Part shown: one piece after another, positions 16,958-25,991 of the stretch
How positions within the stretch are numbered: position 1 is the stretch's first letter
Layout: every line of letters begins with the position of its first letter
NCBI RefSeq assembly: GCF_000241465.1
Contig: NZ_JH584235.1
Span: 1,039,256 to 1,103,255 of the forward strand
DNA length: 64,000 bases
Direction: 5' to 3'
Origin: Sphingomonas echinoides ATCC 14820
Lineage (GTDB): Bacteria > Pseudomonadota > Alphaproteobacteria > Sphingomonadales > Sphingomonadaceae
Position numbers and translations under genes: made by a program
The notes under the pieces: generated by a model
What the model saw: only the letters and a program-made list of their open reading frames with translations
What the model was told of the DNA's origin: nothing
The model's database searches: none

Positions 16958-17977
16958 GTGAACCAACCAGAAAACCGCAGATTTCTGCTGATCCGACGCC
17001 CTCATGGGACGCCGCAGCCGGAGGATTTCCGGCTTGAGACCAAAGCGATACCAACTGCGCCCGAAGGCGGCATGGTGATCCGCAACCACTTCATTTCGCT
17101 GGATCCCGCACAGCGCGGCTGGATGGACGACGCGCCCAGCTACATGCCGCCGATCACGCTGGGCGAGCCGGTCCGCGCGACCACCGTCGGCATCGTCCAC
17201 GAATCGCGCCTGCCCGGTTTTGTCCCCGGCCAATGGGTGCTGGGGCTGAACGCGATCGAGGACTATTCGGTCGTCCTGCCCGGCGGCTTCACCAGCGCGA
17301 TCGACATCGCGATCGTGGATCGACCGTCGCGCTATCTTTCCGCCGTGGGTGCCGTGGGCATGACCGCGTATTTCGGTCTGCTCGAAGCCGGACAAGCGCG
17401 GGCGGGCGAAACGCTGGTCGTCACCGGGGCGGCAGGTGCCGTCGGATCGATGGTCGGCCAGATCGGCAAGATCCAGGGCATGCGCGTGATCGGCATCGCC
17501 GGCGGCCCCGAGAAATGTCGCCGCCTGATCGAGGATTACGGCTTCGACGCAGCGATCGACTATAAGGGCAAATCGGTCGCCGCGCTCTCCGCCGACATCG
17601 CGACGGCGGCCCCCGGCGGCGTCGATGTCCTGTTCGAAAATGTCGGCGGCGACGTGATGGATGCGGTGCTGCTCAACCTGGCGCTGCACGCGCGTATCGT
17701 GCTGTGCGGCCTGATCAGCGAATATAACGCCCCCGACAAGGTCGGCATCCGCAATCTGTGGCAGATCATCGTCAAGCAGGCGACAATCCACGGCTTTCTG
17801 ATCGCAGGCTATGTCGATCGCTTTGCCGAGGGCGGCGCGCAGGTGGCGCAGTGGATCGGCGAAGGGCGGCTGCGCGTCGATGAGGACATCCAGCACGGCA
17901 TCGAGCACAGCTATGACGCCTTCATGCGCCTGTTCAGCGGTGCCAACACCGGCAAGCTCGTGTTGCAAATCGCATGA
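16958..17977 (+). CDS. zinc-independent MDR NADPH oxidoreductase (second copy)
   Basis: About 339 residues, paralogous to the product at 10841 (shared 'SLDPAQRGWMDD', 'SYMPPITLGEPV'). The Rossmann fold shows 'LVVTGAAGAVGSMVGQIGK' and 'VIGIAGGPEK', later 'LFENVGGDVMDAVL'. It is probably an enone/quinone-type C=C reductase. The open frame runs far upstream, antisense to the TonB receptor, but GTG at 16958 is preceded by AAGGGAGA and starts the conserved part. Its last codons overlap the ATG of the SDR at 17974, so the two are translationally coupled. Confidence 0.9.
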   Translation: MNQPENRRFLLIRRPHGTPQPEDFRLETKAIPTAPEGGMVIRNHFISLDPAQRGWMDDAPSYMPPITLGEPVRATTVGIVHESRLPGFVPGQWVLGLNAIEDYSVVLPGGFTSAIDIAIVDRPSRYLSAVGAVGMTAYFGLLEAGQARAGETLVVTGAAGAVGSMVGQIGKIQGMRVIGIAGGPEKCRRLIEDYGFDAAIDYKGKSVAALSADIATAAPGGVDVLFENVGGDVMDAVLLNLALHARIVLCGLISEYNAPDKVGIRNLWQIIVKQATIHGFLIAGYVDRFAEGGAQVAQWIGEGRLRVDEDIQHGIEHSYDAFMRLFSGANTGKLVLQIA

Positions 17978-18690
17978 CGACGCCGTGTCTGTACGGACGG
18001 CGCGGCATCGTCACCGGGGCTGCGTCCGGCATCGGCGCGGCCGCCACCCGCCGCCTCCGCGCCGATGGTGCGGAGGTGTTGACCGCCGATCTTACCGGCG
18101 ACGTCGACCTGCTGCTCGATGTGACCGACCCGGACTCGGCTCGGCAACTGGTCGAGCAGGCAGTCGCGCGCTGGGGCGGGCTCGATTTCGTCGTGCCCTG
18201 CGCCGGGATCAGCGCCTTCTGCCCGATCGAAGGGCATGACGAGGCCTATTTCGAGCGCGTCCTTGCGGTCAACGTGACTGCGGTGTTCCGCCTGCTGCGC
18301 GAAGCGATCGGCCCGCTCAAGCGCAGCACGGCCGGGCGGATCGTCACGATCGGATCGATCGCCTCGGCCTTTGGCGACGCCGGGCTGGTCGCCTATGCGA
18401 CATCCAAGCACGCCGTGCTCGGCATGACCCGCGCACTGGCGGGCGAACTCGGGGCGGCGGGCGTCACCGCCAATTGCGTCATGCCGGGCGCGATCGACAC
18501 GCCGATGACCGCCCCCGCCTTCACCACCATGCCCGAGTACCGCGTCCACTGGGAAAACAAGGCCGCGCTCGGCCGCCTGGGCCAGCCCGAGGACATTGCC
18601 GACGTCATCGCCTTCCTGATCAGCGACGATGCCCGATTCATCACCGGTCAGGGCCTGTTGGTCGATGGCGGCGCGATGACCCGCATGTAG
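17974..18690 (+). CDS. short-chain dehydrogenase/reductase (SDR)
   Basis: 238 residues of a classical SDR with 'VTGAASGIGAAATRRL', an acid-ended second strand ('TADLTGD') that suggests NAD(H) use, a catalytic Ser in 'TIGSIASAFG' and 'YATSKHA' for YxxxK. The usual 'NNAG' is replaced by 'PCAGIS', a tolerated variation. It overlaps the MDR gene by four bases (ATGA), so an alcohol dehydrogenation coupled to C=C reduction on the same intermediate is plausible. Confidence 0.92.
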   Translation: MTTPCLYGRRGIVTGAASGIGAAATRRLRADGAEVLTADLTGDVDLLLDVTDPDSARQLVEQAVARWGGLDFVVPCAGISAFCPIEGHDEAYFERVLAVNVTAVFRLLREAIGPLKRSTAGRIVTIGSIASAFGDAGLVAYATSKHAVLGMTRALAGELGAAGVTANCVMPGAIDTPMTAPAFTTMPEYRVHWENKAALGRLGQPEDIADVIAFLISDDARFITGQGLLVDGGAMTRM

Positions 18691-18714
18691 GTCGTCGCCC
18701 CGCCATCCCCCGTG

Positions 18715-19476
18715 CTAGAATTGCACGCGCTTGGTGTACCCGCCATCGATCACGACATTGGTGCCGGTGGTGAAGGACGATGCCGGGCTCGCCAGAAACA
18801 CCACCGTCGGCGCCACTTCCTCGGGGCCACCCCAGCGGCCCAAAGCGAACTGCGCCTCGGTGCTGTCATGCAATTCGGGCATCGCGCCCTGGATCGCCTC
18901 CCAATTGCCTCCGGGAAATTTGATCGGGCCGGGCGACACGCAATTCACGCGAATGCCCTTGGGGCCAAGCGCCTGGCTGAGCTGCCCGGCATAGACGATC
19001 AGTGCCCCCTTTAACGCATTATAGCCTTGCGGCACGATGAAGGTCTCCAGCCCCGCCGTGCTCGCCAACAGGACGATGCTGCCGCTGCCCGATGCGGCAA
19101 GCGCCTCTTCCAGCACCTCCACCCCGATCACCGCGCCCAGAATGTCGTAATCGAGGCTCTTGTGCCAATCGCCAGTGGCCCCGGCACCGCTGGTCGAAAT
19201 CATCGGCACGAAGATGTCGCACCCGCCAAGCTGGTCGGCCGCCGCGCGCAGCCATGCGCGATACGCATCATGGCCGCTTTCCATGTCAAAGGCGTCCCCG
19301 AATACCTTGCCGCCGTGGCGGGCGATCGCGGCGGCGGCTTCCGCCACCTGATCGGCATTGCGCGAGCAAAAGGCGATATCCGCGCCTTCGGCTGCGAACA
19401 GCTCTACCGTCGCCCGGCCAATGCCCCGGCTGCCGCCGGTCAGAATCACCTTCTTGCCCTTGAGCCCCAGGTCCAT
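18715..19476 (-). CDS. short-chain dehydrogenase/reductase (SDR)
   Basis: 253 residues starting 'MDLGLKGKKVILTGGSRGIG', the Gly-rich cofactor motif. A basic-rich 'CSRNADQ' after the second strand suggests NADP(H). The catalytic tyrosine motif is 'YNALKGA' and the preceding serine lies in 'LLASTAG'. The 'NNAG' motif is altered to 'PMIST'. It is convergent with the SDR at 17974 and divergent from the SDR at 19631 over a 154-base gap that must carry both promoters. Confidence 0.9.
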   Translation of the reverse strand: MDLGLKGKKVILTGGSRGIGRATVELFAAEGADIAFCSRNADQVAEAAAAIARHGGKVFGDAFDMESGHDAYRAWLRAAADQLGGCDIFVPMISTSGAGATGDWHKSLDYDILGAVIGVEVLEEALAASGSGSIVLLASTAGLETFIVPQGYNALKGALIVYAGQLSQALGPKGIRVNCVSPGPIKFPGGNWEAIQGAMPELHDSTEAQFALGRWGGPEEVAPTVVFLASPASSFTTGTNVVIDGGYTKRVQF

Positions 19477-19630
19477 GCTTGCATCCTCTTCCCGCTGATC
19501 GTGTCTTTGGTTTGCCGTAGAGCGATGCTTGCGCGCAGACTACCATGCCGACCACTCGCCTTTTGGAGAGGAATGGCCCAAGCGCCGCTGTGATAGCAAA
19601 AGACAGGCGCAAACAGGAAACGGAGCGACA

Positions 19631-20428
19631 ATGGGCAGGCTGACAGGCAAGAGCGCGGTGATTCTCGGCGCGAGCAGCGCCGACAATATGGGCCAGCACA
19701 TCGCCCGGCGCTTCCTCGACGAAGGCGCTCAGGTGCTGGTGGCGGGCCGCAAGGCGGATGTCCTCGCCGCCTTTGCGCAGGAGACCGGCGCGCAGTGGGC
19801 TGCCTGCGACATCACCAGCGAAACCAGCCTCGCCACCCTCGCCGATACCGCCGTCACGCAGATGGGCGGCATCGACATTGCCGTCAACGCGACCGGTTGG
19901 GGCCTGCTGAAGCCGTTCCTCGACAACAGCCGCGAAGAGCTCGATGCGATCACCGCGCTGCAGTTCATCGGGCCGTTCCAATTCTACCAGGCGATGCTGC
20001 GCAAAATGGCCAAGAGCCATGGCGGACGCGGCGGCAGCATCATCCAGATCAGCAGCGCTACCGCCAAGATCATGCTCAACGATCATGCCGCCTATATGGG
20101 CACCAAGGCGGGCACGGATCATGTCCTGCGCTGCGTCGCCAATGAATTCGGGGCCGAGGGCATTCGCGCCAATTCGATCGCGCCCGGCCTGACCGATACG
20201 CCGATGACGGCAGACGCCAAGACCGTGCCCGGCCTGTTCGAATGCTTCGTGGCGGGCTACCCGCTCGGCCGTATCGGGACCAGCGACGATGTCGCCGCCG
20301 CTGCGGTGTTTCTGGCGAGCGACGAATGCTTCATGACCGGAGAGACGCTGCAGGTGAATGGCGGGCTGACGCTGCGCCGCAACCCAACCACTGCCGAAAT
20401 CGGCGCGGCAATCGCCGCCGCCGGTTGA
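19631..20428 (+). CDS. short-chain dehydrogenase/reductase (SDR), divergent glycine motif
   Basis: About 265 residues. The cofactor motif is unusual, 'LGASSADNMGQHIARRF', instead of TGxxxGxG. A basic 'AGRKAD' suggests NADP(H). The active-site Ser lies in 'QISSATAKI' and YxxxK in 'YMGTKAG'. The remainder, including 'PGLTDTPMTADAK' and 'NGGLTLRR', is typical SDR. ATG 19631 follows a GGAAACGGAG ribosome site; the open frame extends 34 codons further without conserved sequence. It is convergent with the acyl-CoA synthetase gene, only six bases away. Confidence 0.9.
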   Translation: MGRLTGKSAVILGASSADNMGQHIARRFLDEGAQVLVAGRKADVLAAFAQETGAQWAACDITSETSLATLADTAVTQMGGIDIAVNATGWGLLKPFLDNSREELDAITALQFIGPFQFYQAMLRKMAKSHGGRGGSIIQISSATAKIMLNDHAAYMGTKAGTDHVLRCVANEFGAEGIRANSIAPGLTDTPMTADAKTVPGLFECFVAGYPLGRIGTSDDVAAAAVFLASDECFMTGETLQVNGGLTLRRNPTTAEIGAAIAAAG

Positions 20429-20434
20429 CCGCGC

Positions 20435-22060
20435 TTACGCAGCCTCGCGGCGGATCCGCTCGGCAATTTCGCTGCGCAGCACTTCCTTGCGGATCTTGCC
20501 GGAGGGCGTGCGCGGCAGCGCTTCAGCGGTGACGAAACGCTCCGGGATCTTCTGCTTTGCCAGCCCCGCCGCCGCCACATGCGCACCCAACGCCGCCGGG
20601 TCCACCGCATCGCGCAGCACGACATAGGCGCACACCCCTTCGCCCAGACGCGGGTGCGGCATCGCCACCACCGCGCAATCGGCAACCAGCGGGTGCGTCA
20701 GCAGCACCGCCTCAATCTCCCCCGCCGAGATATTCTCACCGCCCCGAATGATGAGGTCCTTCTTGCGCCCCGTCACCGTAATCGCCCCGTCGGCGCTGAC
20801 CACCCCCAGATCGCCAGTGCGGAAATAGCCCTGCGCGTCGATCGCCTCGGCGGTCTGCGCCGGATCGGCATAGCCGATCATCATCGCCGGCCCGCGCGCC
20901 ACAATCTCGCCCTCGCTGCCTGGCGGCAGGTCGCGCCCGTCGCCATCGACGATGCGGACAGCATAATCGACGATCCGCCCGTCGGTGGTCGCAGCCAGCG
21001 CCGCATCGTCAGGCCAGCCGAAGCTGACCAGCGGCACCTCGGAACTGCCGAACACGCGGAACGGCGCGCACTGCGCAAAGGCACCGCGCGCAGTGACGAT
21101 CACCTCGGGCGCGACCGCCGCGCCGCCACAGGCGAAGAAACGCAGCGAGGGCAGCCGGTCGCCCGCCGCACGCGCCGCCTCGGCCAGTTCGACCAGAAAC
21201 GGCGTCGCCGCAACGGTGCCGACCACGCCATGCCGGTTGATCAGCGCAATCGCCTCCCCCGCATCCCAGCTTTCCATCAACACGCTGCAGGTGCCCGAAA
21301 AGAACGGCATTTCCAGCCCATTGGCATAGCCCGAAACATGGGTGACGGGCGACGGCATCAGCACCGCGTCGCCTGAATTCACACCCCAATAGGCCGCACT
21401 TTGAACGATCACCCGACCAAGCGTGGCATGGCTGTGCAGCACCCCCTTGGCCCGCCCCGTCGTGCCGGAGGTGTAAAGCACCAGCTTTACCGCCGTCGGG
21501 TCAACCGTGCTGCGCGCGGCAGGCAAGGCCGCCCCCTGCGCGAGAAGCGCGGCATAATCGTCCACCCCGGCCCCGCGCACGGTGAAAATATGGTCGAGCG
21601 CGGGCAGATCGGCGGCCACCCGACGCGCCATGGCGGGATAGTCGACCGTGCGGAATGCGGCTGGCACGAACAGCGCGCGCGCCCCGCAATCGCCCAGCAT
21701 CGCGCGCAATTCGGCATCGCGATAGATCGGCACGATCGGGTTGACGACCAGACCGGACAGCGCCGCCGCAATGTTCAACACCGCCGCCTCGCGCCAATTG
21801 GGCAATTGGAAGGCGACCACGTCGCCCGGCTTCAGCCCGCGCCCGCGCAACCCCGCCGCCAACGCACTCGCATCGCGCCACACCTCTGCAAAGGTCAGCG
21901 TGCCGACACCGTCGATCAGGCACAGGTCACCGCCCCGCTCCTGCGCCAGTGCCTCGGCATGATCGGCGACCGTGCGCTGCGGCCACAGCCCGGCCTCATG
22001 AAACGCGCGGTGATGGGGCGCGATTCCCGTGGGCCAGCCGCGCGACGATGTTTCGCCCAT
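20435..22060 (-). CDS. AMP-forming acyl-CoA synthetase
   Basis: About 541 residues of the ANL adenylating superfamily. The P-loop-like 'VLYTSGTTGRAKGVLHSH', the A5 region 'FGSSEVPLVSFG', the 'YFRTGDLGVV' hinge region, 'GRKKDLIIRGGENISAGEIE' and the catalytic Lys in 'PRTPSGKIRKE' are all present. It would activate a carboxylic acid of the pathway (aliphatic side chain or ring-cleavage acid) to its CoA thioester for the acyl-CoA dehydrogenases encoded at 29976-40118. ATG 22060 has AGGAGAGG seven bases upstream, so it is preferred to a start at 22132. Confidence 0.94.
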   Translation of the reverse strand: MGETSSRGWPTGIAPHHRAFHEAGLWPQRTVADHAEALAQERGGDLCLIDGVGTLTFAEVWRDASALAAGLRGRGLKPGDVVAFQLPNWREAAVLNIAAALSGLVVNPIVPIYRDAELRAMLGDCGARALFVPAAFRTVDYPAMARRVAADLPALDHIFTVRGAGVDDYAALLAQGAALPAARSTVDPTAVKLVLYTSGTTGRAKGVLHSHATLGRVIVQSAAYWGVNSGDAVLMPSPVTHVSGYANGLEMPFFSGTCSVLMESWDAGEAIALINRHGVVGTVAATPFLVELAEAARAAGDRLPSLRFFACGGAAVAPEVIVTARGAFAQCAPFRVFGSSEVPLVSFGWPDDAALAATTDGRIVDYAVRIVDGDGRDLPPGSEGEIVARGPAMMIGYADPAQTAEAIDAQGYFRTGDLGVVSADGAITVTGRKKDLIIRGGENISAGEIEAVLLTHPLVADCAVVAMPHPRLGEGVCAYVVLRDAVDPAALGAHVAAAGLAKQKIPERFVTAEALPRTPSGKIRKEVLRSEIAERIRREAA

Positions 22061-22215
22061 AATCCTCTCCTGTACCGGACGTGTCTTGGTCGTCGCGCCT
22101 GCGGCTGTCCACTTGGCGAAAAGGCGAGGCACCTGTCACCAGTCCCAGCTTGGCAGCCCCGTCCGCCTGCGGCAGGTTGCACCCCATAAAATAAGATCGT
22201 CGTGGAGAGAGAGTA

Positions 22216-23409
22216 ATGACGAGCCAGACGCCCAGCCGTCGCGACCGCATCGGCGATGTGGCGGAAATCCTGCTCGATTATGTCGAGCACAAGACCACGC
22301 ACCAGGCCCGCTCCACCACGCAAGTGCGCACCGCGACCTATACCGACCCCGATCAGTGGAAGGCCGAGATGGAACTGGTCTTCCGCCAGTTGCCGCTGAT
22401 GCTGGCCTTTACCGCCGAAATCCCCAATCCCGGTGATTACAAGGCGATGGAGGTGGTCGGCCTGCCGATCCTCATCAACCGCGACAAAGCAGGCACGGTG
22501 CGCGCCTTCCTCAACGTCTGTTCGCATCGCGGGGCGCCGGTGGCGGCGACCGGGCACGGCCATTGCGCCCGCTTCACCTGCAAATATCACGGCTGGACCT
22601 ATGGGCAGGATGGCAAGCTGATCGGCGTTTCCGAAAGCGCGCTGTTCGGCGAGGTCGACCGCGCCAGCATGGGCCTGCGCGCCCTGCCCTGCGAGGAACG
22701 CGCCGGGATGATCTTCGTCTGCCTCACGCCTAACGGCGTGATGGATCTGGACGGCTATTTTCGCGGCTTTCTCGACGATTTCGAAGCCGTTGACCTCGGC
22801 TCATGGACCTATCTCGGCAGCCGCGAGATTGAAGGCGCGAATTGGAAGATCGCCTTTGACGGCTATCTTGAGGGGTATCATTTCGCCTCGCTGCACCCCG
22901 AAACGATCGAGCCGCGCACGCCCTCCAACCGCACCTCCTATGAAGGGTTCGGGCCGTCGCTGCGGATCGGCTTCCCGCAACATCGCATTGCCGAGGCGTT
23001 GAAAGGCGTGCCGCGCGCCGAGTGGGGCGACCAGGAGAATAATGGGTTCGATTTCGTGCGAATCCTCTTCCCCAACGTGTCCGCCTTCCTCGCCCCCGAA
23101 ATCACCCAGATCGCGCAGCTCTTCCCCGGGCCGACGCCCGACAAGAACCGCACCGTGCTGAATTATCTGCGCCGCGATCCGATTCGCGATGAGGAAGACC
23201 GCGCCAATGTCGAGGCGATGATCACCTTCTTCCGCGATGTTACCTATCAGGAGGACTATGTCATCGGCATGGAAATCCAGAAGGGCCTGGAAAGTGGCGC
23301 GCACGACCATCTGACCTTCGGCCGCAACGAGCGCGGCAACCAATATTTCCACGAATGGCTGACCTGGTATCTCGAGGACGATCGCAGTCGGCCCGAACCG
23401 ACCCTCTGA
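22216..23409 (+). CDS. Rieske non-heme iron oxygenase, alpha subunit (1)
   Basis: 397 residues. The Rieske domain ligands are Cys102/His104 ('CSHRG') and Cys122/His125 ('CKYHGW'). The mononuclear iron facial triad is visible in 'FDGYLEGYHFASLHP' (His222, His227, with an Asp expected further on). These enzymes hydroxylate aromatic or alicyclic rings, or perform demethylation, using electrons from a ferredoxin. It is divergent from the acyl-CoA synthetase and is followed after 40 bases by a second alpha subunit on the same strand. A GTGGAGAGAGAGT ribosome site precedes the ATG. Confidence 0.94.
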   Translation: MTSQTPSRRDRIGDVAEILLDYVEHKTTHQARSTTQVRTATYTDPDQWKAEMELVFRQLPLMLAFTAEIPNPGDYKAMEVVGLPILINRDKAGTVRAFLNVCSHRGAPVAATGHGHCARFTCKYHGWTYGQDGKLIGVSESALFGEVDRASMGLRALPCEERAGMIFVCLTPNGVMDLDGYFRGFLDDFEAVDLGSWTYLGSREIEGANWKIAFDGYLEGYHFASLHPETIEPRTPSNRTSYEGFGPSLRIGFPQHRIAEALKGVPRAEWGDQENNGFDFVRILFPNVSAFLAPEITQIAQLFPGPTPDKNRTVLNYLRRDPIRDEEDRANVEAMITFFRDVTYQEDYVIGMEIQKGLESGAHDHLTFGRNERGNQYFHEWLTWYLEDDRSRPEPTL

Positions 23410-23449
23410 TAGCCCCCCAACCACCGATCCAGCGCAGGATACGCCCCGC

Positions 23450-24772
23450 ATGACCGCCATGGACAACAAATCGCGCTATTCCCCCGAATTCGACATGGCC
23501 GTGCGCGGCGATACGATCACCGCCGATCGCTACATCTCGCGCGAATGGATGGACGCCGAACACCGCAATCTCTGGCCCAAGGTGTGGCATCTGGGCGGCG
23601 TGCTCGCCGAGCTGGAAGAGGAAGGCGACTTCATCCGCCACGATTTCGGCAAGGAATCGGTGATCATGATCCGTCAGGAGGACGGGTCGATCCGCGCCTT
23701 CTACAATAGCTGCCCACATCGCGGAAACCGGCTGGTGCTCGGCGATGCCGGACACATGCCGCGCATCACCTGCGGCTATCATGGCTGGCAATTCACCACC
23801 GATGGGGTGCTCGCGCACGTGCAGGACCCCGACGATTTCGAGGGCGGCAATCCGTGCGGGCGGGTGCATCTGTCCGAGCTGCGCTGCGAAAGCTGGGGGC
23901 CGTTCGTGTTCTGGTGCATGGATGACGATGTGCCGCCACTGCTCGACTGGCTGGCCCCCTTCCCCGAACGTTTCGCCAATTATGGCGTCGAAAACTGGGT
24001 GCGCGTGCTCAAGCTGTCCTGCGACGCCGATTTCAACTGGAAGATCATCCGCGACAATTTCAACGAAAGCTATCACCTCCCGACGATCCACCCGGAACTG
24101 GCGACCTTCATCAATGACGGCCTGCCGACCACGCTGTTTGAAATGTACCCGAGCGGGCACAATGCGATGTGGATGATCGGGCATCAGGCAACCACCCGCG
24201 CCGACTATCACAGCGCCGAGGTCCCCGCCCCGCTCGACGACATCGCGCGGGCCTGGGGAATCGACCCGGCCGACTATAACGGCCACACTGGCGACATCCG
24301 CGCCGCCGTGATCCGCGCCAAGCGCGCGCTGGGGCCGGAGCGCGGCTACACCATGTATGCGGACATGACCGACCAGCAATTGGTCGATTATTTCCACTGC
24401 ACGCTCTTCCCCAATCTCACGCTGACCATGTCGCCCGAGCAATTGCAGGTGCTGCGCACCGAGCCGCATCCGACCGATCCCGAAAAATGCGTGTTCCAAC
24501 ATTGGTGCCTGTTCCCGCCAGTGCCCGGCATGAAGGAAGTCGTCACCCCGATCGGCCCGGTCCCGCTGCGGCACGACGCCGTTGCCCGCCACAGCCGCTA
24601 TGGCGACGGCGTGTCGCTGGGCTTCGTCGCCGATCAGGACCTTTCGATCGGCACCACGCAGCAGCAGGGGTTGAACTCGCGCGGGTTCAAGGGCTGCATT
24701 CTTCCGGGCCAGGAAAAGCGCGTTCAGCGCTTCCACGAATTGCTCAACGATTATGTGAAGGGGCAACCATGA
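23450..24772 (+). CDS. Rieske non-heme iron oxygenase, alpha subunit (2)
   Basis: 440 residues. Rieske ligands are Cys88/His90 ('CPHRG') and Cys108/His111 ('CGYHGW'); the iron-site histidines are His209 and His214 in 'DNFNESYHLPTIHPEL'. It is the longest of the three paralogues and resembles aromatic-ring dioxygenase alpha subunits. Its last codons overlap the ATG of the NTF2-fold gene at 24769, so that small protein is a likely beta-like partner. Electrons could come from the Rieske ferredoxin at 11947; no dedicated reductase is encoded here. Confidence 0.95.
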   Translation: MTAMDNKSRYSPEFDMAVRGDTITADRYISREWMDAEHRNLWPKVWHLGGVLAELEEEGDFIRHDFGKESVIMIRQEDGSIRAFYNSCPHRGNRLVLGDAGHMPRITCGYHGWQFTTDGVLAHVQDPDDFEGGNPCGRVHLSELRCESWGPFVFWCMDDDVPPLLDWLAPFPERFANYGVENWVRVLKLSCDADFNWKIIRDNFNESYHLPTIHPELATFINDGLPTTLFEMYPSGHNAMWMIGHQATTRADYHSAEVPAPLDDIARAWGIDPADYNGHTGDIRAAVIRAKRALGPERGYTMYADMTDQQLVDYFHCTLFPNLTLTMSPEQLQVLRTEPHPTDPEKCVFQHWCLFPPVPGMKEVVTPIGPVPLRHDAVARHSRYGDGVSLGFVADQDLSIGTTQQQGLNSRGFKGCILPGQEKRVQRFHELLNDYVKGQP

Positions 24773-25236
24773 CCGCCTCGCCCTACCCGCCCCCGGCCTG
24801 CCCCGCCGAGGAGCGCGTCGCGCTTGCCGATCTGGTGGTCGCTTATGCCCGCGCGGTCGACGATATCGGCAATGTCGATGGCATTGGCAGTCTGTTCAGC
24901 GACGATGCGGTCTATGATCTGTCGGCGCTCGGGATGGGCGAGATCGTCGGCCAAACCGCGATCCGCGCCTTCTTCCGCGATGCCTTTGCCGGGATGGCGC
25001 ACAACGCCCATTTCATCAGCAACATCGCGCTGCTCGCCTATACCCCGTCCACCGCCGCGCGCGTCCAGGCTTATGGCCACGCCTTCAGCCTGGGCAAGGA
25101 CGGCACCCTGCTCGAAGTCAAGGCGCGCTACACCTTCGCGATGGTCCGCGCGGACGATTGCTGGCGCATCGCCCGGCTCGGCATGGACATGCTGCTCCCG
25201 CCGATCAGCTCATACAATAGCCCCCATCCATCATGA
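24769..25236 (+). CDS. NTF2-fold / SnoaL-like protein, possible oxygenase beta-like subunit
   Basis: About 155 residues: 'ALADLVVAYARAVDDIGNVD', 'LFSDDAVYDLSALGMGEIVG', 'AIRAFFRDAFAG' and a C-terminal 'VRADDCWRIARLGMDML' follow the SnoaL pattern. It overlaps the preceding alpha subunit by four bases (ATGA). The fold is shared with dioxygenase beta subunits, and this one is only slightly short for that role. A structural subunit and a separate isomerase/dehydratase are both possible. It runs 32 bases into the tail of the convergent SDR gene at 25205. Confidence 0.82.
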   Translation: MTASPYPPPACPAEERVALADLVVAYARAVDDIGNVDGIGSLFSDDAVYDLSALGMGEIVGQTAIRAFFRDAFAGMAHNAHFISNIALLAYTPSTAARVQAYGHAFSLGKDGTLLEVKARYTFAMVRADDCWRIARLGMDMLLPPISSYNSPHPS

Positions 25237-25975
25237 ACTCGCTGCACGTGACGAAACTGGCCGCGTCCGAACACAGATAGACCACGCCCCCGGCCATCTC
25301 CTCCGGGCGCCCCAGTCGCCCGATCGGATGTGCGGCAACCACCCCTTGCATCGATGCCTCCAGGGACGGTGCAGCCCCCAGATCGACATAACGCTGCAGG
25401 ATCGCCTGCAGCATCGGCGTGTCGATCCCGCCGGGATGCACGCTGTTGACGCGGATCTTGTATCCGAGCGCGGCAAACTCCGCCCCCATGCATTTGGACA
25501 GCATCGCGACCGCCGCCTTGCTCGTGCAATAGGTCGCGTTGAACGGCGCGCCGCGAATGCCCCCGACGCTGGAGAAATTGACGATCGATGCGCCCCCGGC
25601 GCGGGCCTTGCCGCCCAGCTTCAACAGCGGCAGCAGCGTCTGCACGCCGATCAGCACGCTCTCGACATTCACGCGCTGGACGCGCTGCCACTCCTCGATC
25701 GTGGTTTCCTCGATACTGGCGACCACACTGATCGCGGCGACATTCACCAGTGCGTCGAGCCGACCATAATCGCGCGCGACCAGCTCGGCGACGCGCTGCC
25801 AATCGGCCGATTGGGTCACGTCCTGCGCCAGCACCGCGTCGCCATCGGTGATCCCATCGGTCGACATATCGGTCGCGACCACGATCGCCCCCGCCGCCTT
25901 CATCGCGCGCACCACTTCGCGCCCGATCCCGCCACCTGCGCCGGTCACCACCGCCACGACATCCTTGAGCGCCAT
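25205..25975 (-). CDS. short-chain dehydrogenase/reductase (SDR)
   Basis: About 256 residues. Motifs: 'VVTGAGGGIGREVV', acidic 'ATDMSTD' suggesting NAD, 'DALVNVAA', Ser in 'INFSSVGGI', 'YCTSKAAV', and the C-terminal 'GGYCMS'. It is the last of three tandem minus-strand SDR genes (26798, 25992, 25205). ATG 25975 has GGAG six bases upstream; in-frame ATGs at 25981 and 25987 are alternatives. Its 3' end overlaps the NTF2-fold gene by 32 bases, tail to tail. Confidence 0.9.
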   Translation of the reverse strand: MALKDVVAVVTGAGGGIGREVVRAMKAAGAIVVATDMSTDGITDGDAVLAQDVTQSADWQRVAELVARDYGRLDALVNVAAISVVASIEETTIEEWQRVQRVNVESVLIGVQTLLPLLKLGGKARAGGASIVNFSSVGGIRGAPFNATYCTSKAAVAMLSKCMGAEFAALGYKIRVNSVHPGGIDTPMLQAILQRYVDLGAAPSLEASMQGVVAAHPIGRLGRPEEMAGGVVYLCSDAASFVTCSEFMMDGGYCMS

Positions 25976-25991
25976 TGCCATCTCCATCGTC